From: Rufibacter roseolus
GTDB lineage: Bacteria > Bacteroidota > Bacteroidia > Cytophagales > Hymenobacteraceae
NCBI RefSeq assembly: GCF_017916365.1
Contig: NZ_JAFMSU010000002.1
Span: 744,001 to 808,000, forward strand
Length of the DNA stretch: 64,000 nt
Direction: 5' to 3'
Of this stretch, positions 52,913 to 62,101 are shown one piece after another. Position 1 is the stretch's first letter, and the number at the start of each line of letters is the position of its first letter. Position numbers and translations under genes: made by a program. A model generated the notes under the pieces. It saw nothing but the letters and a program-made list of their open reading frames with translations. It searched no databases and was not told where the DNA came from.

Positions 52913-53500
52913 ATGTTCACTGGAATTATAGAAGCGCAAGCCGAGGTAGTGGCCATCAGAGATGAGCAGTCTAACCGGCATTTCACCTTAAGGTGTCCGT
53001 TTACGTCTGAGTTGAAGATAGACCAGAGCGTGGCGCACAATGGGGTTTGCCTGACCGTGGTGGCGCTGGAGGAAGACACGTATTCTGTGACGGCCATCAC
53101 TGAGACGCTGTCCAGAACCAACCTTGGTCAACTTAAGCAAGGTGATACGGTGAACCTGGAGCGGTGCCTTTTGGCGGGCAGCCGCTACGATGGGCATATT
53201 GTGCAGGGGCACGTAGACCAGGTGGGCATTTGCGAAGAGGTGAAAGACCAGCAGGGCAGTTGGCTGTTCCGGTTCCGTTACCAGCCCCAAGGCGCAGGCA
53301 ACGTGACCGTGGAGAAAGGATCCATCTGCGTGAACGGCATCAGTTTGACAGTGGTAGAATCAGGCACTGATTTCTTCTCAGTGGCCATAATACCGTATAC
53401 TTACGAGTTCACTAACCTGCACGCTGTGAAACCCGGCGACCAGGTGAACCTGGAGTTTGACATCATAGGAAAGTACGTGGCCCGATTGCTGCAAAAGTAA
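52913..53500 (+). CDS. ribE: Riboflavin synthase (alpha subunit type)
   Basis: Dismutates two lumazines to riboflavin. 195 residues made of two homologous lumazine-binding repeats: MFTGIIEAQAEVVAI with NGVCLTVVALEEDTYSVTAI, and GHIVQGHVDQVGICEE with SICVNGISLTVVESG. Both are complete, as needed for the trimeric enzyme. Confidence 0.96.
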   Translation: MFTGIIEAQAEVVAIRDEQSNRHFTLRCPFTSELKIDQSVAHNGVCLTVVALEEDTYSVTAITETLSRTNLGQLKQGDTVNLERCLLAGSRYDGHIVQGHVDQVGICEEVKDQQGSWLFRFRYQPQGAGNVTVEKGSICVNGISLTVVESGTDFFSVAIIPYTYEFTNLHAVKPGDQVNLEFDIIGKYVARLLQK

Positions 53501-53501
53501 A

Positions 53502-53545
53502 ATCCGTTAAAAGCCTGAAAAAGGAATTTCAGGCTTTTAACGGAT
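53502..53545. terminator. Perfect 19-bp hairpin between convergent ribE and PAP2 genes
   Basis: Arms 53502-53520 and 53527-53545 are exact reverse complements with a 6-base loop. A bidirectional terminator; member of the palindrome family (core GTTAAAAGCCTG). Confidence 0.8.
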
Positions 53546-53570
53546 AGCAGCCCTATGGCGGGATGTAACT

Positions 53571-54143
53571 TTAACTTTGCCAGAAGGCGTAGCGTTCTGA
53601 TGCTTTTTTGTAGAAATACATGCTTAGCCAGGCGGTGGCAATCCCAATCAAAGCGCCGCCGGTAATGTCGCCGGGGTAATGCACGCCCAGATAGACGCGG
53701 CTGTAGGAGATGGCCATGGCCCAAACCAGGAGCAGCAGCTTGAAACCCCACTGTTTCTTTGGCAAGAGCATGATCACGAAAATGGCCACTGCAAAGGCAT
53801 TGGCTGCGTGCGAAGACACAAACCCGTACTGGCCGCCGCAGCCATCCACGGCGTTGACCACCTCGCCAAGCGTTAAGTCATGACAAGGGCGCAAGCGGGC
53901 TACATTAGGTTTCAGGATGCCGGAGGAGATGAAATCTGCGAGGCCCACGCTGGCGCCCAAAGACAGGACCATGAGCCAGCCTTTTCTCTTGTAAAAATAG
54001 ATGAACAGCCCCACCAGTACGCCATAAAAAGGAAACCACACATACTTGTTGGAAATCAGGATCATCACGGCGTCCCAGAAAGGGGAGTGGTGCCGGTTCA
54101 GCTCCAGGAAAAGCGCGTGGTCTAAGGCTATCAGTTCATCCAT
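53571..54143 (-). CDS. PAP2-family phosphatase (undecaprenyl pyrophosphatase-like)
   Basis: Inner-membrane phosphatase of 190 residues with about five membrane helices. The three catalytic PAP2 motifs are KPNVARLRPCHD near 74-85, SSHAANAFAVAIF near 109 and SRVYLGVHYPGDITGG near 148. It probably dephosphorylates undecaprenyl pyrophosphate or related lipids. Starts 2 bases from the hemF stop on the same strand. Confidence 0.9.
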   Translation of the reverse strand: MDELIALDHALFLELNRHHSPFWDAVMILISNKYVWFPFYGVLVGLFIYFYKRKGWLMVLSLGASVGLADFISSGILKPNVARLRPCHDLTLGEVVNAVDGCGGQYGFVSSHAANAFAVAIFVIMLLPKKQWGFKLLLLVWAMAISYSRVYLGVHYPGDITGGALIGIATAWLSMYFYKKASERYAFWQS

Positions 54144-54145
54144 GG

Positions 54146-55042
54146 TTAAGAAAGGCTAACCCAATCAATTCCTTTTTTGAAACAAGCCAGGGCTTCCGCC
54201 TCAGGCGTACCTACGGCAGGGGCATGGCTGTAGTGCCAGGAGGCCAGGGGCGGAAGGCTCATGAGAATAGACTCCGTGCGTCCGTTCGTCTCCAGTCCGA
54301 ACTTGGTACCGCGGTCATTCACCAAATTAAATTCCACATAGCGTCCCCGCCTGATCAACTGCCACTCTTTTTCATGGGCGCTGAATTCTAGGTCTTTGTT
54401 CTGGTTCACAATGGTGGTATACGTAGGAGAAAACGTGTCTGCCACTGCCTGCACAAAAGCAAAACGTTCTTCCAGTGAGATTTCCGCCGTTGGTGTGAGC
54501 CGGTCAAAGAAAATGCCGCCAACGCCGCGGGTTTCTTCGCGGTGCGGGATGTAGAAGTAGTCATCGGCCCAGCGCTTGAACTCGGGGTAATACTCCGGCC
54601 GGAAGCGGTCGCAGGTGTTTTTAAGACTCTGATGGAAGAACCGTACCTGGTCTTTGTTCACGTAGATGGGCGTGAGGTCAATGCCGCCGCCAAACCAAGC
54701 CTCTCCGTTGCCGGCTTCAAAATAGCGCACGTTCATGTGGGTGATGGGCACATGCGGATTGGTCGGATGGATCACCACCGAGACGCCCGTGGCAAAGAAA
54801 TGCGGATCTGGCAGGTGCAGGGCCGCCGCGGCTTTTTCTTGTAATACGCCTTCCACGGCAGAGAAATTCACGCCTCCTTTTTCAAAAACGGCTCCGTCCT
54901 GGATCACGCGGGCCGCGCCGCCGCCGCCGCCGGGTCTTTCCCAGTGGTCTTCCCTGAAGCGGGCCACGCCGTCACAGTTCTCCAGATCGGCGCAGAGGCG
55001 CTCCTGAAATGACTTAAACCATTTTTGTATCGTATCTCTCAT
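54146..55042 (-). CDS. hemF: Oxygen-dependent coproporphyrinogen III oxidase
   Basis: Oxidative decarboxylation of coproporphyrinogen III in heme synthesis. 298 residues, normal length. Conserved blocks: FSAVEGVLQEKAAAALHLPD, IHPTNPHVPITHMNVRYFE near 112-130, AWFGGGIDLTPIYV near 136, and GGIFFDRL near 200. The gene overlaps no neighbour and reads with the PAP2 gene. Confidence 0.97.
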   Translation of the reverse strand: MRDTIQKWFKSFQERLCADLENCDGVARFREDHWERPGGGGGAARVIQDGAVFEKGGVNFSAVEGVLQEKAAAALHLPDPHFFATGVSVVIHPTNPHVPITHMNVRYFEAGNGEAWFGGGIDLTPIYVNKDQVRFFHQSLKNTCDRFRPEYYPEFKRWADDYFYIPHREETRGVGGIFFDRLTPTAEISLEERFAFVQAVADTFSPTYTTIVNQNKDLEFSAHEKEWQLIRRGRYVEFNLVNDRGTKFGLETNGRTESILMSLPPLASWHYSHAPAVGTPEAEALACFKKGIDWVSLS

Positions 55043-55116
55043 TATTGATGCTTTTCCGTTTTAGGCCGTTTTGGCAAAAATAGGCGATAAATAGGAGAGG
55101 CCCACCATTTCCTCAT

Positions 55117-55147
55117 TTTGCTTTCTTCAGGATTAGCTGTACTTTAG
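55117..55147 (+). promoter_or_regulatory. Candidate promoter of the E1 gene
   Basis: TTTG (55117-55120), 19 bases, then TACTTTAG (55140-55147), one mismatch from TAnnTTTG, 22 bases before the E1 start codon. Confidence 0.4.
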
Positions 55148-55169
55148 AAAACCGAACAAATGTTAGCTC

Positions 55170-57251
55170 ATGAACCAGACGCCTGTTGAAGCTCCCGCCC
55201 CCGTAGCGGTTGAACTTCTCTTAAAAGCCTATCGGCTGATGCTCACCGCCAAAGCCATGGCCGACACCTACGAAGAAAACAAAGCCGTTTGCAGCAAATA
55301 CGTCCATAGCACCTCCCGCGGCCACGAGGCCATCCAACTGGCCACCGCTTTTCACCTCACCAAAAAAGATTTTTTATCGGTTTACTACCGTGATGAATCT
55401 GTTTTGCTGGGCCTGGGCCTCACGCCCTACGAACTCATGCTCCAGCTCATGGCCAAGCGCGATGATCCTTTCAGCGGCGGCCGCACCTACTACGGACACC
55501 CGTCCCTGAGAAGGGCCGGTTTTCCTGTGATCCCGCACCAAAGCTCGGCCACCGGCATGCAGGCTATCCCGGCCACCGGCATGGCCCATGCTTTGGCTTA
55601 CCTGGAGTCCCAGAACCTGGTAGATGCCAGGGAGGGCCGCGTGGTGGTATGTTCCCTGGGCGATGGTTCCGTAACTGAGGGCGAAGTGGCCGAGGCCTTC
55701 CAGATGGCGGTGCTCAAGAAACTGCCCATCATTTACCTGGTGCAGGACAACGACTGGGGCATCTCTGCTAAAGGCACCGAGATGCGCGCCATGGATGCCT
55801 ACGAGTATGCCGCTGGCTTTAAAGGATTGGAACGTCTGCGGGTAGACGGTGCTGATTTCATTGACTCCTACACCGGTATGACCGAGGCCTTCCGGATTGC
55901 CCGCCAGGAGCGGCGCCCGGTGCTGGTGCATGCCAAGTGCCCGCTGCTGGGCCACCATACCTCCGGCGTAAGAAGGGAATGGTACCGCGGCGACAACCTG
56001 GCGGAGCACAGCCTGCTGGACCCCTTGCCAAAATTGGGCACTTATCTCCTGGAACAAGGCCTAATGGCCGATGAACTAATCTCCATAGCCCAGGAAGTAA
56101 AGGAGGAAGTGCAGGCCCAATACGTGAAAGCGTTGGCAGCACCAGATCCTGATCCGGCTACTTTCAACCAGCATGAATTTGCGCCTACTCCGGTTACCGA
56201 GGAAAGCGGAAACCGCACGCCAGCCAACGCGGAGAAAACAACCATGGTAGATGCGGCGCTTCATGCCGTGGACGATATTCTAAAGCAGTACCCAGAAGCG
56301 CTCTTTTACGGCCAGGACGTGGGCGGAGAATTAGGAGGCGTTTTCCGGGAGGCGGCATTGCTGGCAAAAAAATACGGTGATGCCCGCGTGTTCAATACGC
56401 CCATCCAGGAAGCGTACATTGTGGGGTCTACTGCGGGAATGTCAGCGGTGGGGGCAAAACCTATCGTGGAGATCCAGTTCGCGGATTATATCTGGCCGGG
56501 CATCAACCAATTGGTAGAAGAACTCTCTAAGAGCTGTTACCTGAGCATGGGCAAATTCCCGGTTCAGGCTCTCATCAGGGTGCCTATCGGGGCCTATGGT
56601 GGGGGCGGCCCGTACCATTCCGGCAGCGTGGAATCTACATTGCTCAACATCCGGGGTATCAAAGTAGTCTACCCTAGCAACGGCGCGGATATGAAAGGCC
56701 TCATGAAAGCCGCTTTCCTAGACCCGAACCCAGTGGTGATGCTGGAGCACAAAGGCCTTTACTGGTCCAAAGTGCCCGGCACCGAAGACGCCAAAACCAC
56801 AGAACCTGCCGCTGACTACATCCTGCCACTGGGGAAAGCGAACGTGGTGCAGCAAGCCTCTGATGAACAGTTTAGCCAAGGGAACAGCCTTACAATGATC
56901 ACCTACGGCATGGGTGTGTACTGGGCCAAAGCTGCCAGTAAGAAGTTGGCTGGCTCCGTGGAAATTGTAGACCTGCGTACTCTCAATCCTTTGGACTATG
57001 AAACCGTGGAAGCCTCGGTAAAACGCCACGGTAAAGTGCTGGTTTTAACCGAGGAGCCTCTCATGAACTCCTTCGCAGAGTCTCTGGCCGGCCGCATCGG
57101 CAGAACCTGCTTCAAGTATCTGGATGCCCCGGTTTTTACCCTGGGCGCCGAGAACCTGCCTGCCGTGCCGCTTAATGTAGACCTGGAAAAGATGATGCTG
57201 CCAAACGCTGACAAGGTGTTTGCAGCCTTGCAGGAATTGCTGGAGTATTAA
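55170..57251 (+). CDS. 2-oxoacid dehydrogenase E1 component, alpha-beta fusion
   Basis: Thiamine-diphosphate E1 enzyme of a branched-chain or related 2-oxoacid dehydrogenase complex. 693 residues. The N-terminal alpha part (1-340) carries the TPP motif GDGSVTEGEVAEAFQ near 164 and LVQDNDWG; the C-terminal beta part (355-693) has YGQDVGGELGGVFREA, NTPIQEAYIVGSTAG and QFADYIWPGINQ. Such single-chain fusions are common in Bacteroidota. E2 and E3 genes are not nearby, so the complex must be completed from elsewhere. Confidence 0.94.
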   Translation: MNQTPVEAPAPVAVELLLKAYRLMLTAKAMADTYEENKAVCSKYVHSTSRGHEAIQLATAFHLTKKDFLSVYYRDESVLLGLGLTPYELMLQLMAKRDDPFSGGRTYYGHPSLRRAGFPVIPHQSSATGMQAIPATGMAHALAYLESQNLVDAREGRVVVCSLGDGSVTEGEVAEAFQMAVLKKLPIIYLVQDNDWGISAKGTEMRAMDAYEYAAGFKGLERLRVDGADFIDSYTGMTEAFRIARQERRPVLVHAKCPLLGHHTSGVRREWYRGDNLAEHSLLDPLPKLGTYLLEQGLMADELISIAQEVKEEVQAQYVKALAAPDPDPATFNQHEFAPTPVTEESGNRTPANAEKTTMVDAALHAVDDILKQYPEALFYGQDVGGELGGVFREAALLAKKYGDARVFNTPIQEAYIVGSTAGMSAVGAKPIVEIQFADYIWPGINQLVEELSKSCYLSMGKFPVQALIRVPIGAYGGGGPYHSGSVESTLLNIRGIKVVYPSNGADMKGLMKAAFLDPNPVVMLEHKGLYWSKVPGTEDAKTTEPAADYILPLGKANVVQQASDEQFSQGNSLTMITYGMGVYWAKAASKKLAGSVEIVDLRTLNPLDYETVEASVKRHGKVLVLTEEPLMNSFAESLAGRIGRTCFKYLDAPVFTLGAENLPAVPLNVDLEKMMLPNADKVFAALQELLEY

Positions 57252-57301
57252 GCAAGTACAAGTATTTTTGAAGACCTATACCTACACTCACTTTTCCTCA
57301 A

Positions 57302-57392
57302 CTGTCATCTTGAAAAGATCTTGTGGGCGAACTAGGCAAGCTCTTACTAGGCGCTTTTACCGTTTGCCACCAAGATCCTTTCAGGATGACAG
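57302..57392. repeat. 91-base element with 22-bp terminal inverted repeats
   Basis: CTGTCATCTTGAAAAGATCT... (57302-57323) and its reverse complement (57371-57392) differ at 2 of 22 positions. The centre is 47 bases. It resembles a dispersed extragenic palindrome; no coding potential. Confidence 0.8.
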
Positions 57393-57460
57393 ATAAGAAG
57401 TAGAGGGGAAAGGAAGGTTTGCAGCTCTAATTACACCAAACAGTTCTGATTATAAATAAA

Positions 57461-57522
57461 AAGAAGGGCTCCTGTTTTGACGCTGTTTTCCTAAAAACAA
57501 CGCCAGAACAGGAGCCCTTCTT
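57461..57522. terminator. Long imperfect hairpin between convergent genes
   Basis: Arms 57461-57489 and 57494-57522 match at 26 of 29 positions, with the outer 16 perfect (AAGAAGGGCTCCTGTT). A bidirectional terminator between E1 and the BamA/TamA-like gene; a family member with CCTGTTTTG core. Confidence 0.75.
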
Positions 57523-57557
57523 TTCGCTCATTCCCTAACAATTAACTATCAACAATC

Positions 57558-60008
57558 CTAAAAAGGGTACCCGATCCCCAGGTTGAATGTGGTTTGGGTG
57601 TCGTTGCCGAAGATGCGGTTGGAGCGGAATTCGTTGATGACAAACCGGCTGCCTTGCGGTTGGGCGGGGTCATAGACTTTGGTGGCGATATCGAACCGAA
57701 GGATGGCGAACGTGAAATCAAACCTAACCCCGAAGCCGGTGCCCACTGCCAGTTCTTTGTAAAAGCGGTTAAACTGAAACTGGGCGCCGGGCTGGGCCAC
57801 GTACAACTCCGGGTTCGGATTGGTGTTCCGCTCCTTGAAAAGCCAGATATTACCCGCATCCAAGAACAGGGCCCCGTTCACGTTGGTACTCCCGAAGCGG
57901 AACATCCGGAAGCGGTACTCTGAGTTGAGCTCTAGTAGGATCTCGCCAGTTTGTTCAAAAAGGTAATCGGTTTCGCCGGTGGTTTTGTTGATGAGCGCGC
58001 TGGAACCAGGCCCCAGTCGGCGGGGAAGCCAAGCTCTTACGCTGGAGGATCCCCCGGCAAAGAAGTATTTGTCATAGGGCAGGGCGCGAGAGGTGCCCAG
58101 CGGTTTAGCCACCCCGGCGTTGGCCCTGTACACAAAGGTCATGTTGTTGCCCAAGGCATGGTAGCGACGGTAATCCAGGTTCAGCTTTGCAAACCGGTAG
58201 GTGTTGAAGTCCTTGAACTGCTCCGCCACGTAATTCCACAGCAAACCACCGGTCTCAGCAAAAAGCCTGAACAGCTTGGCATCATTGGTCTGGTTGTAGT
58301 TGGCGGTGTTGTAAAGGCTGGTGAAGTTGATGGAAGAGACAAAGGCGTTTTTGAAGCTTTCATTTAAGGGGTTTCCCGATTGCTGCAGCGTGAGGAGGTA
58401 CTCATTGAATGTGGGGTCAATGCGGGGCGTGCTGATCACGCTGATGTCCAGCGGCGAGAAACTGAACTGATGGATGTTCAACCGCTGCCAGATGTAGTCA
58501 AAGGAAAAATCAAGGTTTGTCCGGGTGTATTCATTGCGGTCTACGTAGGTGTATCCGGTACTGAAACGGGTCCTGGGGTTGAAGCGCACCAGCAAGTCAT
58601 TCGTCCGGAAGGGCACCAGGATCTGCGGGAAGGTCACCCCCATATCAGCACCGATCTCTGTTCTACGTCCAACGGTGTTCACGTTGCGCTGCAGCTGCCC
58701 TTCAATCCCGGCCCTTACCCCGATGTCAAAGATCTCGGCCCCGCCAAAGATATTCCTGATCCGGAAACGCATACTGGCATAAGGCCCCGGCACCTGCTCG
58801 GTGAAAGTACCGCCAATCTCAGTGGTTTCTTGGAAACGCGGAAGCAGAGAGGTGTTGATTTGAGTGTTCAGGTAGCCTCGGTGGGAATCAGCCGTGACGG
58901 TATCAGCCTTGGTGTAGCTGATGGTGGTGTACTTGAAGACATCCAGGTTACTGATGATGCGCTGGTTGTTGAGTGTGCGGTTAGCCGAATAGGTCTGGCC
59001 TTTTCGGATAATTACTTTCCGTTGCAGAATGCGCGGCTTTATCTGCTGGTCATAAGCCAGGAAATGAATGTTGCTCAATTCAACCGTATCGCGGGAACGC
59101 CCAAACCGGTTCAGGCCGGCATCGGTGGTAAAAAACACATCCTGGATGGTATAGATTTTGTGCAGCGTGGTATCGGTGGGGTTGGCGATAAGGGTGCTCA
59201 GCCTAACGGTGTATTCTTCGTAGCTGGTGTCTGCCTCCACGGTGATGAACTGCTGCCGGAAATCATAGAAGCCGTTGTTTTTGAGGAGTTGCTCAATGCG
59301 GGTACGTTCCTGGGTGAGCAGGGCCTCGTCAAAGTTCTGATTCACTCTGATCAGGCTTTCCTTTTGGTTCTCGTTCAGGATTCTCAGGATGGCTGTGTCT
59401 GGGACCTGATAGGTGTGCTGCGAGACTACGTAGGGCTTGTCTTCCTGGACCTGCAGGGTGGCGTACACTTTCTTGTTTTTGACCTCAGTGGTGGCAGAGA
59501 CCTTGTTCCTGAAAAAGCCTTTGGAACTGAGGTAAATGCCCACCTGCTCCTGGGTTTGCACCAGTTTAAGGGAGTCAAAGATGGCCGGGGGCTCGCCCAC
59601 GGTGCGCATCAGCCAGTTGCCGTTCTCCTTTTTGTTCTGCAGCCGGTTAAGTTTATTTTCTTTTTTCTCTATGAGCTTGTCCACCCTCACAGAGTCGCTG
59701 CCCGCTCGCTGAATGCGGCGGTTATAGTCTTCGGTTTCCTCGGCAATATTGGCCTGAATGCGCTCTGGGTTGTAGAATCTCTTTCCTAAATAATAGAGGT
59801 TGAGGTAGATAGGAGAGCCTAGGACCCGGCGGTTGGGTTTCTGCTGGTAAAGCGGCGTAATGGCGCTTTTGTCTGCCTGCTCAACTCCCTCCAGTTTTAT
59901 TTTCCAGAGCAGCCGCTCATTGGGGGCAAGGTGATGGGTGGGCGTACAGCCCATAAAAAAGCCCAGCATTGTGAATACCGCGCCGAATACGTAACATCGT
60001 AGCTTCAA
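57558..60008 (-). CDS. BamA/TamA-like outer-membrane protein with lipoprotein signal
   Basis: Large outer-membrane barrel protein of the Omp85 kind. A TTG at 60008 gives 816 residues starting KLRCYVFGAVFTMLGFFMGC, an ideal lipoprotein signal with lipobox Cys; an ATG at 60050 is possible but would overlap the divergent TrmH gene. POTRA-like repeats occupy about 40-400 and a C-terminal 16-strand barrel about 420-816 (surface-antigen domain; AGGSSSVRAWLPRRLGPG). The protein ends in ...LGIGYPF, with aromatic last residue. It may assemble or export outer-membrane proteins; TamA-like function is inferred. Confidence 0.85.
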   Translation of the reverse strand: MKLRCYVFGAVFTMLGFFMGCTPTHHLAPNERLLWKIKLEGVEQADKSAITPLYQQKPNRRVLGSPIYLNLYYLGKRFYNPERIQANIAEETEDYNRRIQRAGSDSVRVDKLIEKKENKLNRLQNKKENGNWLMRTVGEPPAIFDSLKLVQTQEQVGIYLSSKGFFRNKVSATTEVKNKKVYATLQVQEDKPYVVSQHTYQVPDTAILRILNENQKESLIRVNQNFDEALLTQERTRIEQLLKNNGFYDFRQQFITVEADTSYEEYTVRLSTLIANPTDTTLHKIYTIQDVFFTTDAGLNRFGRSRDTVELSNIHFLAYDQQIKPRILQRKVIIRKGQTYSANRTLNNQRIISNLDVFKYTTISYTKADTVTADSHRGYLNTQINTSLLPRFQETTEIGGTFTEQVPGPYASMRFRIRNIFGGAEIFDIGVRAGIEGQLQRNVNTVGRRTEIGADMGVTFPQILVPFRTNDLLVRFNPRTRFSTGYTYVDRNEYTRTNLDFSFDYIWQRLNIHQFSFSPLDISVISTPRIDPTFNEYLLTLQQSGNPLNESFKNAFVSSINFTSLYNTANYNQTNDAKLFRLFAETGGLLWNYVAEQFKDFNTYRFAKLNLDYRRYHALGNNMTFVYRANAGVAKPLGTSRALPYDKYFFAGGSSSVRAWLPRRLGPGSSALINKTTGETDYLFEQTGEILLELNSEYRFRMFRFGSTNVNGALFLDAGNIWLFKERNTNPNPELYVAQPGAQFQFNRFYKELAVGTGFGVRFDFTFAILRFDIATKVYDPAQPQGSRFVINEFRSNRIFGNDTQTTFNLGIGYPF

Positions 60009-60021
60009 ACGAAGAATGGTT

Positions 60022-60768
60022 ATGATCTCAAAGGGGCTTTTGAAGTACATTAGGTCACTGCAAATAAAGAAATATAGGTCGCTTCACCAAGCTTTCACGG
60101 TGGAAGGTGAAAAGAGCGTGGCAGAATTACTACAATCAGACTTTGAACTGGAAACGGTACTGGTCACCCAAAAATTTTTACTCAAGCATACCCATCTCCT
60201 CCGGAAAGGTTTTGAGGTGATTACAGTAGGTGAGGATGAACTGGGCAAGGCCGGTTCCATGGAGACGAACAACGCCGCGCTGGCCATTGCCACAATGAGA
60301 CCGGTTCCGGAATTCTCCTGGGAGCAGCACCCGTTTGTGCTGGCTTTGGACGAGGTGCGTGATCCCGGAAACCTGGGTACCATCATCCGGATTGCCGACT
60401 GGTACGGGCTCACCTCCATTGTGCTCTCAGAATCCTCCGCCGATTTCTACAACCAGAAGGTGATTGCCGCCACCATGGGCTCTTTCACGCGCATCACCCC
60501 GCACTACGTAGATTTAGCCTCAATCCTGGAAAAACGGCCCCTAAACGTTCCGGTCTTCGGAGCGGCGCTGGAAGGAGAGAACGTGCACAGGCTACAACTG
60601 CAGCCGCAGGGCGTGCTGGTGATGGGCAATGAGTCGCACGGCATCCGGCCCGAGATCATGAGCCTGGTGACGCAGCCGCTGCACATCCCTGGCCGGGGCG
60701 GCGCCGAGTCTCTCAACGTAGGCACTGCCGCCGCCATCCTGCTGGACAACTTCTTCCGAAATATTTAG
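60022..60768 (+). CDS. TrmH/SpoU family RNA 2'-O-methyltransferase
   Basis: SAM-dependent 2'-O-methylation of ribose in tRNA or rRNA. The ATG at 60022 (MISKGLLKYIRSLQIKKYRS) gives 248 residues; an ATG 2 codons earlier is also possible. N-terminal RNA-binding domain 1-95, then the SpoU domain with DEVRDPGNLGTIIRIADWYG near 107, VLVMGNESHGIRPE near 195 and GGAESLNVGTAAAILL near 225. It is closest to RlmB-like and generic TrmH proteins; the target base is unknown. Head-to-head with the BamA/TamA-like gene. Confidence 0.92.
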   Translation: MISKGLLKYIRSLQIKKYRSLHQAFTVEGEKSVAELLQSDFELETVLVTQKFLLKHTHLLRKGFEVITVGEDELGKAGSMETNNAALAIATMRPVPEFSWEQHPFVLALDEVRDPGNLGTIIRIADWYGLTSIVLSESSADFYNQKVIAATMGSFTRITPHYVDLASILEKRPLNVPVFGAALEGENVHRLQLQPQGVLVMGNESHGIRPEIMSLVTQPLHIPGRGGAESLNVGTAAAILLDNFFRNI

Positions 60769-60877
60769 AGCAGACTATTTGCGGTTGGAGAACTATTACT
60801 TTTCTACTGTAATCCATTTTCAAGGTATTTTGATGAAATCTGCCTGAAAACGGAGAATCACGAGGCCGATAAAAACA

Positions 60878-60905
60878 AAAAGAGGAGCGATCAAGCTCCT
60901 CTTTT
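60878..60905. terminator. Bidirectional intrinsic terminator
   Basis: AAAAGAGGAGC (60878-60888) pairs with GCTCCTCTTTT (60895-60905); A-rich on the left, T-rich on the right. It lies between the convergent TrmH and barrel-protein genes. Confidence 0.88.
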
Positions 60906-60946
60906 CTTTTACCACTTTTCTAACACTTTTAGGATTTTTCTACCCG

Positions 60947-62089
60947 TTAGAATTTCAAGATTCTTACTCCGGCAGCGAAAGCGTTGGCCTGCGGTCCTTT
61001 GTTGTCTTGGAACATATCATTCAGGTTATACTTCGCGAAGAACTCCAGGCTTCTGATGCCAATGAATCCGGAGACGCCGTATTGGAAATCATTCAAGTAG
61101 AAATCATCTTTGGCTTTGCTCTTCACATTGTCTCCGTCCTGGGAGTATTTCACTTTGGAGTGGCTGCTGAGCATGTAGCCTACAAAACCCCCGCCGCCGA
61201 TTTTAAAAGCTGTTTTGCCTCTTTTGGTTTTGAAATCGAAACCCAGTTCAAGGGGCACGTTCAGGGACGTAGTAGACAGTTTGCTTTTCTCCAGGTTAAT
61301 TCCGGTGGGTATGACGAAATCTGATTTCTCACCGGTGTTCTGGATCATGATGTTGTCATCAAACATGTAGTTGTGGAAGTCCACGGTGAAACCGGTAATC
61401 AGGCGTACTGGGCTGGACTCACCGCCAATACGGTTGTACCATTTGGTGTTAAGGCTGATGTAGCGGGAGGCGGCGGTTCTGAATTTGATGTCCTGCACTG
61501 CGCTGCCAGCCTGCTCTTCTTTGTTCAACCAGGTAGAAAGACCCGCGTCAACCTGGAAATCCAGGGTTCTTCTAGGATGCCGGTTTTTGTAGCGCTCCTC
61601 GTCTCTTTCCTTCACCTCTAATGAGTCTTCATTGCCTACGTTCACCTTCACTTTGGTGGATTTGGTATCCTCATCGTGGTCAATGTCAATGCCTACTTTG
61701 TCGGTGATCCGGATGCGGTTCTTCTCTTTGATGGTGACTTCGGTACCCTCTGGGCCGTGTTGGGTGATGGTGATGTTTACGTCCTCTGAGGTATTGGCTT
61801 TGGACTTGTCAATGGTCACGGTAACCTCATCGCCTTTCTTGCCTGCGGCCTCAATCTGATCGGCGTATTTTTCTACCAGCAGCATGATTGAGTCAATGCT
61901 CTGGTTTTTTAAATTTTTCAAATCTTTCACATCCTTTACCACAATCAGCAAGCGGGCCTCGTTTTTCAGCTTCAGAATGAGCGTATCCTGGGTAGCAGCC
62001 GGTATAAGGCTTTTTGAACTGGCGTGAGAAGGCAAGGCGATAGCTGCAGCCATCATGATGGCCGTAAGCAGGGCATACAAACGTTTCAT
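60947..62089 (-). CDS. Predicted outer-membrane beta-barrel protein (unrecognised)
   Basis: 380 residues with a signal peptide (MKRLYALLTAIMMAAAIALP, cleavage after SHAS). A charged region (about 60-165) with helical LKNLKNQ and acid/basic repeats precedes a beta-strand-rich half (about 175-380) typical of PorT/outer-membrane barrel proteins of Bacteroidota, ending in a strand LKF. It is the third gene of the ECF sigma unit (13 bases after the anti-sigma-like gene). Confidence 0.72.
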   Translation of the reverse strand: MKRLYALLTAIMMAAAIALPSHASSKSLIPAATQDTLILKLKNEARLLIVVKDVKDLKNLKNQSIDSIMLLVEKYADQIEAAGKKGDEVTVTIDKSKANTSEDVNITITQHGPEGTEVTIKEKNRIRITDKVGIDIDHDEDTKSTKVKVNVGNEDSLEVKERDEERYKNRHPRRTLDFQVDAGLSTWLNKEEQAGSAVQDIKFRTAASRYISLNTKWYNRIGGESSPVRLITGFTVDFHNYMFDDNIMIQNTGEKSDFVIPTGINLEKSKLSTTSLNVPLELGFDFKTKRGKTAFKIGGGGFVGYMLSSHSKVKYSQDGDNVKSKAKDDFYLNDFQYGVSGFIGIRSLEFFAKYNLNDMFQDNKGPQANAFAAGVRILKF

Positions 62090-62101
62090 TGAAATGGGAT
62101 T

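Larger units (their letters stand above)
57252..57557. other. Gene-free stretch with two palindromic elements
   Basis: 306 bases between the convergent E1 and BamA/TamA-like genes. It contains the 91-base element at 57302-57392 and the 29-bp hairpin at 57461-57522, listed separately. No gene seen. Confidence 0.6.
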
